DNA of 64,000 nucleotides from assembly GCF_003173055.1 (NCBI RefSeq), contig NZ_QGLF01000002.1, forward strand, positions 868,322-932,321. The letters are read 5' to 3'. This DNA is from Zavarzinia compransoris. GTDB taxonomy: Bacteria > Pseudomonadota > Alphaproteobacteria > Zavarziniales > Zavarziniaceae. The stretch's first letter is position 1. Every line of letters starts with the position of its first letter. Positions 43,112 to 52,212 of this stretch are shown here, one piece after another. The position numbers and the translations under genes were made by a program. Below the pieces are notes generated by a model that worked only from the letters and a program-made list of their open reading frames with translations, had not been told where the DNA came from and made no database searches.

Positions 43112-44968
43112 ATGCCGCCTGCATTCCGCAAAGTCAGCTATCTGTCGAACGAGTTGGATGTCGAGCGCCGGGACAACGGCGAGATCGTGCTGCGCCTGCG
43201 CCACCCGCTCGGCGACTACGACCGCAACATGATCGTGCCCTTGCGGAAATGGGCGGCGGCGGAGCCGGACACCCTGTGGCTAGCCCAGCGCGGCCCCGAC
43301 CGGGCGTGGCGCAAGATCGGCTACGGCCAGGGGCTCGGCTATGTGAACGCCATCGCGGCGGCCCTGCTCGCCCGCGGCCTGGGGCCCGACGACGCGGTGA
43401 TGGTGCTGTCCGGCAATTCGATCGAGCACGCCCTGGTCATGTATGGCGCGATCGCCGCGGGCGTGCCCGTGACCTCGATCAGCCAGGCCTATTCGCTGAT
43501 GTCGATGGACCATGCCAAGCTGGTCTATGTCTTCGATCTGGTCCGGCCGAAGCTGATCTTCGTCCAGAACGGCCGTTTCTTCGAGGCGGCGCTGTCCAAG
43601 CTGAACCTCGACGGGGTCGAGGTCGTGCATGTGAGCGATGCGCCGGGCAGCCTGCCCTCGACCGATTTCATGGACCTGGTGAAGACCCCCGTCGGCCCCG
43701 AGGTCGATGCCGCCTTCGAGCGACTGGGCCCGGATACGGTCTGCAAATATCTCTTCACCTCGGGTTCGACCGGCATGCCCAAGGCGGTGATCAACACCCA
43801 CCGCATGCTTTGCGCCAATGCCGCCATGGCCCGCTCGGTCGTTCTCGACCACGAGAAATGGCGGGCGGAGGAGGGGCCCTCGGTCGCGGTCGACTGGCTG
43901 CCGTGGAGCCATACCTTCGGCGGCAATGCCAATCTGCACGGGGCCCTGGTCGCCGGCGCCAGCCTCTATATCGACGACGGCCGGCCGCTGCCCGGCCTGT
44001 TCGACGAGACGATCGCCAACCTCCAGGAAATCTCGCCGACCACCTATATGAATGTCCCCGTCGCCTATTCCATGCTGCTGTCGGCCATGGAAAAGGACGA
44101 GGCGATGGCGAAGACTTTCTTCAAGCGCCTGAAGTTCTGCGCCTATGGCGGCGCCGCCCTCAGCCAGGACCTGTGGGAACGCTTCCAGCAACTGGCGATC
44201 CGGACCACGGGCGAGCGGGTGGTCTTCACCACCGGCTGGGGCTCGACCGAGACCGCGCCGGTCGCGACCAGCGTGTTCCGCGAGGCGGAACGGGTGGGCA
44301 TGATCGGCCTGCCCCTGCCCGGGGTCGAACTGAAGCTGGTGCCGGTCGGCCATACCTACGAGGTCCGGGTGCGCGGCGCCCTGATCACCCCCGGCTACTA
44401 CAAGGAACCGAAGAAGACGGCGGAAGCCTTCGATGCGGAAGGCTTCTACTGCATCGGCGACGCCGCCAAATTCCTCGACCCCGAGGATCCGGACCAGGGC
44501 CTCGTCTTCGACGGCCGCGTGGCGGAGGATTTCAAGCTCGACACCGGCACCTGGGTGCAGGCGGGCAAGCTCCGGGTCGATCTGGTCGGCGCCGCCGCCC
44601 CGGTGATCCAGGATGCGGTGATCTGCGGCCACGACCGCAAATATGTCGCAGCCCTGGCCTGGCCGAACTGGGTCGGCCTGCCCAAGGTGGTGACCGACGA
44701 GGCGGCGCTCGGCTCGCTCGACACCATGTTGAACGCCAACCAGCTGGTCGAACACGTGCGGGAACGGGTGCGCGCCCACAACCGGGCCAATCCCGGCTCC
44801 TCCACCGCGATCAAGCGCGTGCTGTTCATGGCCGAGCCGGCCAGCCTCGACGGCGGCGAAATCACCGATAAAGGGTATATCAACCAGAAAGCGGCCTTGA
44901 CCCGGCGGGCCCATCTCGTCGAAAAGCTGTATGCCGATCCGCCGGGGAACGACGTGATCGTGATCTGA
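43112..44968 (+). CDS. Feruloyl-CoA synthetase-like acyl-CoA synthetase
   Basis: An AMP-forming ligase of 618 residues that should activate an aromatic or other carboxylic acid to its CoA thioester. Motifs: phosphate-binding YLFTSGSTGMPKAVINT near residue 215, TTGWGSTETAPVATSVF, and the C-terminal DKGYINQKAAL with the likely catalytic lysine. DWLPWSHTFGGNANLHGALV and AYGGAALSQDLWERFQQLAI are typical of feruloyl-CoA synthetases. A LysE exporter, TetR regulator and two thioesterases follow on the same strand. The substrate is inferred only. Confidence 0.9.
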   Translation: MPPAFRKVSYLSNELDVERRDNGEIVLRLRHPLGDYDRNMIVPLRKWAAAEPDTLWLAQRGPDRAWRKIGYGQGLGYVNAIAAALLARGLGPDDAVMVLSGNSIEHALVMYGAIAAGVPVTSISQAYSLMSMDHAKLVYVFDLVRPKLIFVQNGRFFEAALSKLNLDGVEVVHVSDAPGSLPSTDFMDLVKTPVGPEVDAAFERLGPDTVCKYLFTSGSTGMPKAVINTHRMLCANAAMARSVVLDHEKWRAEEGPSVAVDWLPWSHTFGGNANLHGALVAGASLYIDDGRPLPGLFDETIANLQEISPTTYMNVPVAYSMLLSAMEKDEAMAKTFFKRLKFCAYGGAALSQDLWERFQQLAIRTTGERVVFTTGWGSTETAPVATSVFREAERVGMIGLPLPGVELKLVPVGHTYEVRVRGALITPGYYKEPKKTAEAFDAEGFYCIGDAAKFLDPEDPDQGLVFDGRVAEDFKLDTGTWVQAGKLRVDLVGAAAPVIQDAVICGHDRKYVAALAWPNWVGLPKVVTDEAALGSLDTMLNANQLVEHVRERVRAHNRANPGSSTAIKRVLFMAEPASLDGGEITDKGYINQKAALTRRAHLVEKLYADPPGNDVIVI

Positions 44969-44988
44969 GGTGCTGCGTCCGGGGTCAA

Positions 44989-45618
44989 ATGGATATCGAA
45001 TTGTTCGTCCGCGCGCTTATCGTCGGCTATGTCGTTGCGGCGCCGGTCGGGCCGGTCAATCTCGTTTGCATTCACCGGACGCTGCACATCGGCCGGATCA
45101 GCGGCTTCATGGCCGGGGTCGGCGGCGCTGTCGCCGACGGCCTGTTTGCGGTAGTGGCGGCCTTCGGCCTGACCGCCGTTTCCCAATGGGTGGTCGATCA
45201 CGAGGGCTGGATGTATCTGGTCGGCGGGCTGTTCATGGCCATCCTCGGGGTGAAGACATTCTTCACCACGCCGAAGGACCGCGACCTGAAGGCGGACGAA
45301 GGCTCGGTGCCCCAGGCCATGGTCGGCACTTTCCTTTTGACCATCACCAACCCGGTCACCATCCTCGGCTTCGCCACCGCCTTTGCCGCGGCCGGCCTCA
45401 CCGGCGACGGCACCCTGGGGCAGGCGACCTTCAATGTGGTCGGCGTCTTCGCCGGGTCCGTGCTGTGGTGGCTGACGCTCGCCTTCCTGGTCGGCCTGCT
45501 GCGCGGCAAGCTGGAGGCCCGGGGCCTGCGCTTGATCAACCAGATCTCGGGCGCGGCGATCGCCGCCTGCGGCCTCTGGGCCCTGATCAATGTCCTGGAG
45601 CATCCGCCCCTGATCTGA
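44989..45618 (+). CDS. LysE-family transporter
   Basis: A 209-residue inner-membrane exporter with about six helices. N-terminal family signature ALIVGYVVAAPVGPVNLVCI and the NPVTILGFATAFAAAG loop match LysE/RhtB amino acid exporters. It starts 20 bp after the CoA ligase, so it is probably in the same operon. The substrate is unknown. Confidence 0.92.
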   Translation: MDIELFVRALIVGYVVAAPVGPVNLVCIHRTLHIGRISGFMAGVGGAVADGLFAVVAAFGLTAVSQWVVDHEGWMYLVGGLFMAILGVKTFFTTPKDRDLKADEGSVPQAMVGTFLLTITNPVTILGFATAFAAAGLTGDGTLGQATFNVVGVFAGSVLWWLTLAFLVGLLRGKLEARGLRLINQISGAAIAACGLWALINVLEHPPLI

Positions 45619-45646
45619 GGCGGCGGCCGCGCATCGGGAGGGTAAG

Positions 45647-46222
45647 ATGGCGGCAGCGAAACATCGCGAGGAAATCATCCGTGCCGCCTCGCGGCTGCTG
45701 CGCAAGCGCGGCTATGCCGCCACCGGCCTGAACGACATCCTGGCCGAAAGCGGCGCGCCCAAGGGCTCGCTCTACCATTATTTTCCCGAAGGCAAGGAAC
45801 AACTGGCGGAAGAGGCGATCCGCCAGTCCGGCGCCGTGGTCACGGCGACGCTGGAACATTTGCGGGCGCGCCACGGCGGCAAGGCGGCGGCGGTGCTGGT
45901 CGAATACGGCCGCCTGCTGGCGGGCTGGATGGCGGATTCGGGCTTCCGCGACGGCTGCCCGCTGGCCACCACCATCCTCGAGACCGTGCCCGACTCGCCG
46001 CGCCTGACCCAGGCGGCTCGGGCAGCACTGGCCGATTGGGCCCGGGTCTTCGCCGACATGCTGGCGGCCGAAGGCTGGCCGCCCGACCGGGCGGGGAGCC
46101 TGGGCGGCGTCGCCATCGCCGCCATCGAGGGCAGCCTGATCCAATGCCGGGTCAGCGGCGATCCCCGTCCCATCGTCGATGCCGCCGCCGCGGTCGCCGC
46201 CCTGATGGCCGCCGGGCCTTGA
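45647..46222 (+). CDS. TetR/AcrR-family regulator (LmrA/YxaF-like)
   Basis: A 191-residue repressor. The N-terminal HTH is EEIIRAASRLLRKRGYAATG and DILAESGAPKGSLYHYFPEG; the C-terminal domain has DSGFRDGCPLATTILETVPD, a feature of the LmrA/YxaF subgroup. The promoter and operator of the next genes begin inside its last codons, so it likely represses the thioesterase pair. Confidence 0.92.
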   Translation: MAAAKHREEIIRAASRLLRKRGYAATGLNDILAESGAPKGSLYHYFPEGKEQLAEEAIRQSGAVVTATLEHLRARHGGKAAAVLVEYGRLLAGWMADSGFRDGCPLATTILETVPDSPRLTQAARAALADWARVFADMLAAEGWPPDRAGSLGGVAIAAIEGSLIQCRVSGDPRPIVDAAAAVAALMAAGP

Positions 46223-46248
46223 CGTTTTTCCGGCTTCTGAATTATATA
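46219..46248 (+). promoter_or_regulatory. Sigma-70-type promoter of the thioesterase pair
   Basis: TTGACG (46219-46224) and TATATA (46243-46248) are 18 bp apart. The -35 element overlaps the TetR stop codon, and the first thioesterase ATG is 37 bp after the -10. Confidence 0.78.
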
Positions 46249-46258
46249 GACTGGTCTA
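46241..46258. promoter_or_regulatory. TetR operator overlapping the -10 element
   Basis: ATTATATAGACTGGTCTA contains the inverted repeat TAGAC-TG-GTCTA. It agrees with the 18-base LmrA/YxaF box of Bacillus as I recall it. Binding here would block the promoter. Confidence 0.75.
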
Positions 46259-46284
46259 AATAAATAAATCGCGGGGTGAGCGCC

Positions 46285-46743
46285 ATGACCGATACTCTTC
46301 CGCCGCTCGAACAGGGGCCCGGCGACGATCCGCCGCCCGATTATCGGCTGCATACGCGGGAAAGCCCGGTGACCGCGCCCTGGGCGCCGATCTACACCCG
46401 GGCGGTGGCGGGGGCGCCCAGCCTGGCCCTGCGCGTTCGCGCCGCCCATGCCAATGGCCGGGGCCTGTTGCACGGCGGCGTGCTGTCCACCCTGGCGGAC
46501 AATGCCATGGGGCTGGCCGTGGCGGCGGCGGAGCGCGGCTTGACCGGGCTGGTGACGGTCAGCCTGTCGCTCGATTTCATCGGTGCCGTCCGCCTCGGCC
46601 AATGGCTGGAAGTGGTGCCGGTGCTGGTCCGCGCCACCCGCGGCCTCGCCTTCACCGAGGCGCGGGCGACCGCCGACGGCGAGGCCTGCGCCAGGGCGAG
46701 CGCGGTATTCCGCGTGCTGCGCGAGGCGGGGGGCACGCCATGA
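46285..46743 (+). CDS. PaaI-family hotdog thioesterase 1
   Basis: A 152-residue hotdog-fold acyl-CoA thioesterase, recognised by ANGRGLLHGGVLSTLADNAM, GLTGLVTVSLSLDFIGAV and the C-terminal strand FTEARATADGEACARASAVF. I use the ATG; a GTG 9 bp upstream is possible. It overlaps the next gene by 4 bp. Confidence 0.9.
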   Translation: MTDTLPPLEQGPGDDPPPDYRLHTRESPVTAPWAPIYTRAVAGAPSLALRVRAAHANGRGLLHGGVLSTLADNAMGLAVAAAERGLTGLVTVSLSLDFIGAVRLGQWLEVVPVLVRATRGLAFTEARATADGEACARASAVFRVLREAGGTP

Positions 46744-47162
46744 CCGCCGATCACGAAACCCTGGCCGGGCGCCTGCAGGCGATTTCCGACCTTGCCGGCT
46801 TCAATCGATGGCTGGATCTGCGGATCGCGGCGGCAGCGCCCGGCACGGTCGAGCTGCATCTGTCCTGGCGGCCCGAATTCGGCCAATACAGCGGCTTCCT
46901 GCATGCCGCCCTGGTCGGCGGCCTGATCGAGGCGGCCTGCGGCTTCGCGGCGGCGGGCCAGGCGGGGAATGTCCTCGTCTCGCAATTCGCGGTGCGCTGC
47001 TTCCGGCCGGCGGTGGCCGCGACCTTCGTCGCCCGCGGCCGGGTGGAACGGCTGGGGCGGCAGCAGATCTTCGCCGCCGCGACCCTGGGCGCCCTGGGCG
47101 AGGACCCGGAGCGCCTGTTCGCGGCGGGGGAGGCGGTGCTGGTGCCGGTGGCGCCCGGCTGA
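46740..47162 (+). CDS. PaaI-family hotdog thioesterase 2
   Basis: A 140-residue hotdog-fold protein (PEFGQYSGFLHAALVGGLIE, VRCFRPAVAATFVARGRVER). It lacks the usual HGG of the first thioesterase and has HAALVGG in its place. The ATGA overlap suggests the two are made together, perhaps as a mixed oligomer. Confidence 0.87.
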   Translation: MTADHETLAGRLQAISDLAGFNRWLDLRIAAAAPGTVELHLSWRPEFGQYSGFLHAALVGGLIEAACGFAAAGQAGNVLVSQFAVRCFRPAVAATFVARGRVERLGRQQIFAAATLGALGEDPERLFAAGEAVLVPVAPG

Positions 47163-47163
47163 T

Positions 47164-47952
47164 TCAGCCGCCGCGGACGAGGAATTTCGGGTTGCGGAAC
47201 TCGGGCTTGCCGTAGGACAGGGCGGCGCCTTCGAGGGTGGTGACAGTGCCGCCGGCCGACAGGACCACGGCATGGCCCGCCGCCGTATCCCATTCCATGG
47301 TCGGGCCGAGGCGGGGATAGAAATCCGCCTGCCCCTCGGCGACGAGGCAGAATTTGAGAGAGGAACCGGCCGGCGTCATCTGCGCCACCGGATATTCGGC
47401 CAGGAAATCGTCGGTCGCCTTGTCGCGGTGGCTGCGGCTGGCGACCACGGTCAGGCCGCCCGGCGGCACCGGGCGCACCTTGATCGACTGGGGCGGCAGG
47501 CCCTGCTTCTGCACCTTGGCCGTGCCGGTGCCATGGCCGGTATGGGTCCAGCCCTTGGCCGGGGTATGGACCACGCCGAGGACCGGAATGCCTTCCTCGA
47601 TCAGGGCGATGTTGACGGTGAATTCGCCGTTCCGCTTGATGAATTCCTTGGTCCCGTCCAGGGGATCGACCAGCCAGAAGGCCGGCCAGGCGGCGGGATT
47701 GCCCGGGGGCAATTGGCCGGCGGCGGCCAGTTCCTCGGCGACGATCGGGATATCGGGGGTCAGTTGCTTCAGGCCCGCGACGATGATCGCCTCGGCGGCG
47801 ACATCCGCCTCGGTGACCGGGTCGTTTTCGCCCTTGGACTTCACGGCGAAATCGCTCCCGTAGATCTTCATGATGGCGGCGCCGGCTTCGACGGCGAGAT
47901 CGGCGAGGGCGACGATCAGTTCGGCGCGGGCGGCGGCTTCGAGGCGGGGCAT
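47164..47952 (-). CDS. cysQ: 3'(2'),5'-bisphosphate nucleotidase
   Basis: Inositol-monophosphatase-family enzyme of 262 residues that removes the toxic by-product PAP formed in sulfate assimilation. Metal-binding motifs are KGENDPVTEADVAAE, WLVDPLDGTKEFIKRNGEFT and EWDTAAGHAVVLSAGG. The start is the ATG of MPRLEAAARAELI. It is tail to tail with the thioesterase operon. Confidence 0.94.
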   Translation of the reverse strand: MPRLEAAARAELIVALADLAVEAGAAIMKIYGSDFAVKSKGENDPVTEADVAAEAIIVAGLKQLTPDIPIVAEELAAAGQLPPGNPAAWPAFWLVDPLDGTKEFIKRNGEFTVNIALIEEGIPVLGVVHTPAKGWTHTGHGTGTAKVQKQGLPPQSIKVRPVPPGGLTVVASRSHRDKATDDFLAEYPVAQMTPAGSSLKFCLVAEGQADFYPRLGPTMEWDTAAGHAVVLSAGGTVTTLEGAALSYGKPEFRNPKFLVRGG

Positions 47953-47986
47953 GGCAATCCGGTCGGGAGACGTACAGAACCGGGAC

Positions 47987-48190
47987 TTAATAGCGGCTCG
48001 CAGCTTCGGCGTCGACAAGATCGAGGTCGATCACGGCGGCATTGATCACCCGCTTGCCCGCATGCTCGAAATTCACCGTCACCCGCGCCCCGACCACGCT
48101 TTGCACCTGGCCGAGGCCCCAGTCGGGCTCTCCCGGGTGGCGGACCAGGGCGCCCGGGGTGAGCAGGCTCGCGGCGGTGTGACGAGTCAT
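47987..48190 (-). CDS. DUF3553 domain protein
   Basis: A 67-residue protein of the DUF3553 family, with PGALVRHPGEPDWGLGQVQS followed by VTVNFEHAGKRVI. It resembles the short beta-domain found in some helicases and transcription-coupled repair proteins. Function unknown. It lies 34 bp before cysQ on the same strand. Confidence 0.88.
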   Translation of the reverse strand: MTRHTAASLLTPGALVRHPGEPDWGLGQVQSVVGARVTVNFEHAGKRVINAAVIDLDLVDAEAASRY

Positions 48191-48319
48191 GGTTAACTTT
48201 CCCGTTTCAGGCTCTGGCGCCCGGGCGGAGGGTGGTTTAGGCTGCGCCCGGCCAATTTACGCCAGTTTGGCGCCATCCGCACCTGGTCCCAACGCTTATC
48301 CCCTTGCTCCTTCGCTCCC

Positions 48320-48940
48320 GTGTCCCTGCCGATGACCGATCCGCTTACCCTCGCCGGCCTGCTGTGTTCCCGCCTGTGCCATGATCTGGTCGGTCCGGTC
48401 GGCGCGGTCGTCAACGGCGTCGAACTGCTCGCCGATGCCGACGAGGACGACGACGAATTGCGCGACCAGTCGATCGCCCTGATCGGCGAAAGTGCCGCCG
48501 AGCTTTCGGCCCGCCTTCGGTTCTTCCGCCTCGCCTTCGGGGCCGTGCATGACGACGGCGCGATCACGGTCGACGAACTGGCCGGCCTGGTCGCGCCGGT
48601 GATGCAGGGCCGGCGCATCGCCCTGGCGATCGAGGGGGGGCGCGACGGCGTGCCGCGGGCCCGGGCCCGGCTGGCCGCCCTGATGGCCCTGGCCGCGGCC
48701 GACTGCCTGCCCCGCGGCGGCCGGATGGTGCTGGTCTTCGAGGGCGACCTGCCCCGGATCCGGGTCAGCGGCGACCGCTTCGCCCTGCCGGCCAGCCATG
48801 CCGCCGCCCTGGCGGATGCGGGCGCCGAGCCCGAGGCCCGCACCGCGCCGCTGGCCCTGGTCCTGCATCTGGCGGCGCCCCTCGGCCGCAGGCTGGTCGC
48901 GGCGGCGGACGAGGCCGGGGTCGACTTTCGTCTGGTTTGA
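48320..48940 (+). CDS. chpT: ChpT-like histidine phosphotransferase
   Basis: A 206-residue phosphotransferase of the ChpT type, which in Caulobacter passes phosphate from CckA to CtrA and CpdR. The acceptor is H21 in LLCSRLCHDLVGPVGAVVNG, followed by GVELLADADEDDDELRDQSI and a degenerate ATPase-like C-terminal domain. The start is a GTG; an ATG four codons later is possible. No cckA or ctrA is nearby; the cheA cluster follows after 125 bp. Confidence 0.87.
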   Translation: MSLPMTDPLTLAGLLCSRLCHDLVGPVGAVVNGVELLADADEDDDELRDQSIALIGESAAELSARLRFFRLAFGAVHDDGAITVDELAGLVAPVMQGRRIALAIEGGRDGVPRARARLAALMALAAADCLPRGGRMVLVFEGDLPRIRVSGDRFALPASHAAALADAGAEPEARTAPLALVLHLAAPLGRRLVAAADEAGVDFRLV

Positions 48941-49065
48941 AGGCGCCGGCGACCGGCCCGTCATTCATCGAATTTTTACGACCCCGGGCCGACCATAGCG
49001 GCAACTGATCGCTATCAGCCCGCATCCCCGTTGGCGCCGGATGCGGCACATGCCGAGGCTGCCCC

Positions 49066-51813
49066 GTGGACGACCTGCTCCAAGAATTCCTGACCGAGAC
49101 GGCGGAAAACCTCGACGTGGTCGACGTCGAGATCGTGAAGCTGGAACAGGACCCCAACAACCGCGAGGTCCTGTCCAATATTTTCCGCCTCGTCCATACC
49201 ATCAAGGGCACCTGCGGCTTTCTCGGCCTGCCCCGGCTGGAGGCGATCGCCCATGCCGCGGAAAACGTGCTGGGCAAGTTCCGCACCGGCGAGATGACGG
49301 TGACCGGCGATGCGGTCAGCCTGATTCTCGAATCCCTCGACGGCATCAAGGCGATTCTCGCCGTCCTCGAATCGACGGAACAGGAACCGCCGGGGACCGA
49401 CGCCGCCCTGATCGCCCGCCTGGACGATCTGGCGGAAGGGCGCCAGGCGGCGAAGCCCGTCCCGGCCGCCGCTCCTGTTCCCGCCCCCATCGCCGTCCCT
49501 GTTCCTGCCCCTGTCGCCGCCCCGGCCCCCGCGCCCGAGGCCCTGGGCACCCTGGAGCGCGCCTTGAAGCCGGGCGAAGTGTCGCTCGACGAACTCGAAG
49601 CCGCCTTCCGCATGGCCCCGGGGCCCGACGCGATCGCCGCCGGCGCCGAGCCGATCCTGAGCGAGGACGAGGCGGCCGCCACCGCCGTCGTCCCGCGTGA
49701 GGCCGCGGCCGTGCCGGCCGTCCCGGCGGAACAGGCCGATCATGCCGAGGTTCGCGCCGAAGGGCCGATCGGCAACCAGACCCTGCGCGTCTCGGTCGAC
49801 CTGCTCGAGAACCTGATGACCATGGTCTCGGAACTGGTGCTGACCCGGAACCAGTTGCTGCAGATGGTGCGGCGCATGGGCGATACGGAATTTTCCGGCC
49901 CCTTGCAGCGCCTGTCGCTGTGCACCAGCGAGTTGCAGGAAAGCGTGATGAAGACGCGGATGCAGCCGATCGGCAATGCCTGGTCGAAGCTGCCGCGCAT
50001 CGTCCGCGACCTGTCGCACGAACTGAAGAAGAAGATCGATCTCCAGATGCATGGCGCCGAGACCGAACTCGACCGCCAGGTGCTGGAACTGATCAAGGAC
50101 CCCCTGACCCACATGGTCCGCAATTCCGCCGACCATGGCCTGGAGACGCCCGAGGCCCGCCGCGCCGCCGGCAAATCCGAGACCGGCCGCATCATCCTGA
50201 ACGCCTATCACGAGGGCGGCCACATCATCATCCAGATCGCGGATGACGGCAAAGGCCTGGACATCGCCCGCATCAAGGCCAAGGTCGCGGCCAACGGCCT
50301 GGCCAGCGAGGCCGATCTCGCCGCCATGTCGGACGCCCAGGTCGGGCGCTTCATCTTCCATCCCGGCCTGTCGACGGCGGAAAAGGTCACCAGCGTCTCC
50401 GGCCGCGGCGTCGGCATGGACGTGGTGAAGACCAATATCGAGAAGATCGGCGGCACCATCGACCTGAAGACTGCGCCCGGCAAGGGCACGACCTTCCAGA
50501 TCAAGATCCCGCTCACCCTGGCCATCGTCTCGGCCCTGATCGTCGAATGCGGCGGCGAGCGTTTCGCCGTGCCGCAGATCGGCGTGGTCGAACTGGTGCG
50601 CGCGACCCCGGATTCCGAACACCGGATCGAGGAAATCAACCGCACGCCGGTGGTGCGCCTGCGCAACCGCCTGCTGCCGCTGATCTTCCTGGCCGAGACC
50701 CTGAACCTGGTGCCGCCCGGCACGCCCCGGCCCGAGGAAGCCTTCATCATCGTCGCCCAGGTCGGCCAGCAGACCTTCGGCATCGCCGTCGACCGGGTGT
50801 TCGACACCGAGGAAATCGTGGTGAAGCCGGTCGCCAGCATCCTGCGCGAGAATGCCCTGTTCTCCGGCAATACCATTCTGGGCGACGGCAGCGTGATCAT
50901 GATCCTGGACCCCAACGGCCTCGCCCTGCAGACCGGCGAGGCGCTGCGCGAGAACCAGGATGCGGCCGCCGATACCGGCGCTGCTTCTGGCGCCGGCGAT
51001 GCCACCACCTCGCTGCTGGTCTTCCGCGCGGGCGGCACCGAACTGAAGGCGGTGCCCCTGGCGCTGGTCGCCCGCCTCGAAGAGGTCGAGGTGAAGCGGA
51101 TCGAAATGTCCAACGGCCGGCCGGTGGTACAATATCGCGGCCGCCTGATGCCGATCATCTGCGCCGATGCCGACCACCGGCTGAGGACCGAGGGCGGCCA
51201 GCCGGTCGTCGTCTTCGCCGACGGCGAGCGCGCCATGGGCCTTGCGGTCGACGAGATCATCGACATCGTCGAGGACCGCCTCGACGTCGAACTGAAGTCG
51301 GGCCGGCCGGGCCTGATCGGCTCGGCGGTGGTGGCGGGGCAGGCGACCGGGATCCTCGATGTCGCCCATTACCTGACCCTTGCCTATGACGACTGGTTCC
51401 GCCGCTCCGCCCAGGAGGTGGTGCAGGGGCCGCGTCACCATTCGGTCCTGCTCGTCGACGACAGCCCCTTCTTCCGCAACATGATCCAGCCCGTGCTGTC
51501 GGTCGCCGGCTATCGCGTGACGGCGGTCGAGGATGCCCAGCAGGCGCTGAAGCTGCGCGAACAGGGCGAGAGCTTCGACCTGATCGTCTCCGATATCGAG
51601 ATGCCCGGCCTCGACGGTTTCGAATTCACCGAAACCATCCGCCGCGAGGGCCGCTGGCGCGATACCCCGGTGATCGCCCTGTCGTCGCGCACCGGCACCG
51701 CCGATTTCGAGCGCGGCCGCCAGGTCGGCTTCACCGATTACGTTGCCAAGGGCGACCGCGAAGGGCTGCTCGAAGCCCTGCGCCAAACCCTGGAAAGCCG
51801 CCACGCGGCCTGA
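49066..51813 (+). CDS. cheA: Hybrid chemotaxis kinase CheA with two CheW-like domains and a receiver
   Basis: A 915-residue hybrid kinase. Order: HPt with H44 in RLVHTIKGTCGFLGLPRLE; an Ala/Pro-rich linker about 140-180 with no clear CheY-binding P2 domain; dimerisation domain near 240-300; HATPase (IKDPLTHMVRNSADHGLETP, SVSGRGVGMDVVKTNIEKIG); a first CheW-like domain about 484-640; a second from about 646 (LLVFRAGGTELKAVPLALVA); and a receiver with acceptor D843 in VSDIEMPGLDGFEF. The start is a GTG after GAGG. It opens a cheA-cheY-cheB-cheR run, and its fused CheW domains may replace a separate CheW. Confidence 0.94.
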   Translation: MDDLLQEFLTETAENLDVVDVEIVKLEQDPNNREVLSNIFRLVHTIKGTCGFLGLPRLEAIAHAAENVLGKFRTGEMTVTGDAVSLILESLDGIKAILAVLESTEQEPPGTDAALIARLDDLAEGRQAAKPVPAAAPVPAPIAVPVPAPVAAPAPAPEALGTLERALKPGEVSLDELEAAFRMAPGPDAIAAGAEPILSEDEAAATAVVPREAAAVPAVPAEQADHAEVRAEGPIGNQTLRVSVDLLENLMTMVSELVLTRNQLLQMVRRMGDTEFSGPLQRLSLCTSELQESVMKTRMQPIGNAWSKLPRIVRDLSHELKKKIDLQMHGAETELDRQVLELIKDPLTHMVRNSADHGLETPEARRAAGKSETGRIILNAYHEGGHIIIQIADDGKGLDIARIKAKVAANGLASEADLAAMSDAQVGRFIFHPGLSTAEKVTSVSGRGVGMDVVKTNIEKIGGTIDLKTAPGKGTTFQIKIPLTLAIVSALIVECGGERFAVPQIGVVELVRATPDSEHRIEEINRTPVVRLRNRLLPLIFLAETLNLVPPGTPRPEEAFIIVAQVGQQTFGIAVDRVFDTEEIVVKPVASILRENALFSGNTILGDGSVIMILDPNGLALQTGEALRENQDAAADTGAASGAGDATTSLLVFRAGGTELKAVPLALVARLEEVEVKRIEMSNGRPVVQYRGRLMPIICADADHRLRTEGGQPVVVFADGERAMGLAVDEIIDIVEDRLDVELKSGRPGLIGSAVVAGQATGILDVAHYLTLAYDDWFRRSAQEVVQGPRHHSVLLVDDSPFFRNMIQPVLSVAGYRVTAVEDAQQALKLREQGESFDLIVSDIEMPGLDGFEFTETIRREGRWRDTPVIALSSRTGTADFERGRQVGFTDYVAKGDREGLLEALRQTLESRHAA

Positions 51814-51839
51814 CACAACAGAAGTCCGGAACAGGAACC

Positions 51840-52211
51840 ATGGTCCATAAGTCCTGCTTGGTCGTTGACGACTCCCGCGTGATCCGCAAGGTGGCACGCC
51901 GCATGCTGGAAGAAATCGGCTTCGCCGTCGACGAGGCCGGCGACGGCAAGGAGGCGCTCGACCGCTGCGCCCAGGCGATGCCCCAGTTCATCCTGCTCGA
52001 CTGGAACATGCCGGTGATGAACGGCCTCGAATTCCTCAAGGCGCTGCGCCAGCGCCCGGGCGGCGAGGCACCGGTGGTCGTGTTCTGCACCACCGAGAAC
52101 GATATCGAGCATATCCAGGCCGCCCTCGAAGCCGGGGCCAGCGAATACATCATGAAGCCCTTCGACCGCGAGATCCTGGAGGCCAAGCTCGCTTCGGTCG
52201 GCGTGCTCTGA
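51840..52211 (+). CDS. cheY: Single-domain response regulator CheY
   Basis: A 123-residue receiver domain with acidic pocket CLVVDDSRVIRKVARRML, phosphoacceptor D54 in FILLDWNMPVMNGLEF, and the switch Thr and Lys in VVVFCTTENDIEHI and SEYIMKPFD. It is the likely output regulator of the hybrid CheA. It lies 26 bp after cheA and 1 bp before cheB. Confidence 0.94.
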   Translation: MVHKSCLVVDDSRVIRKVARRMLEEIGFAVDEAGDGKEALDRCAQAMPQFILLDWNMPVMNGLEFLKALRQRPGGEAPVVVFCTTENDIEHIQAALEAGASEYIMKPFDREILEAKLASVGVL

Positions 52212-52212
52212 A

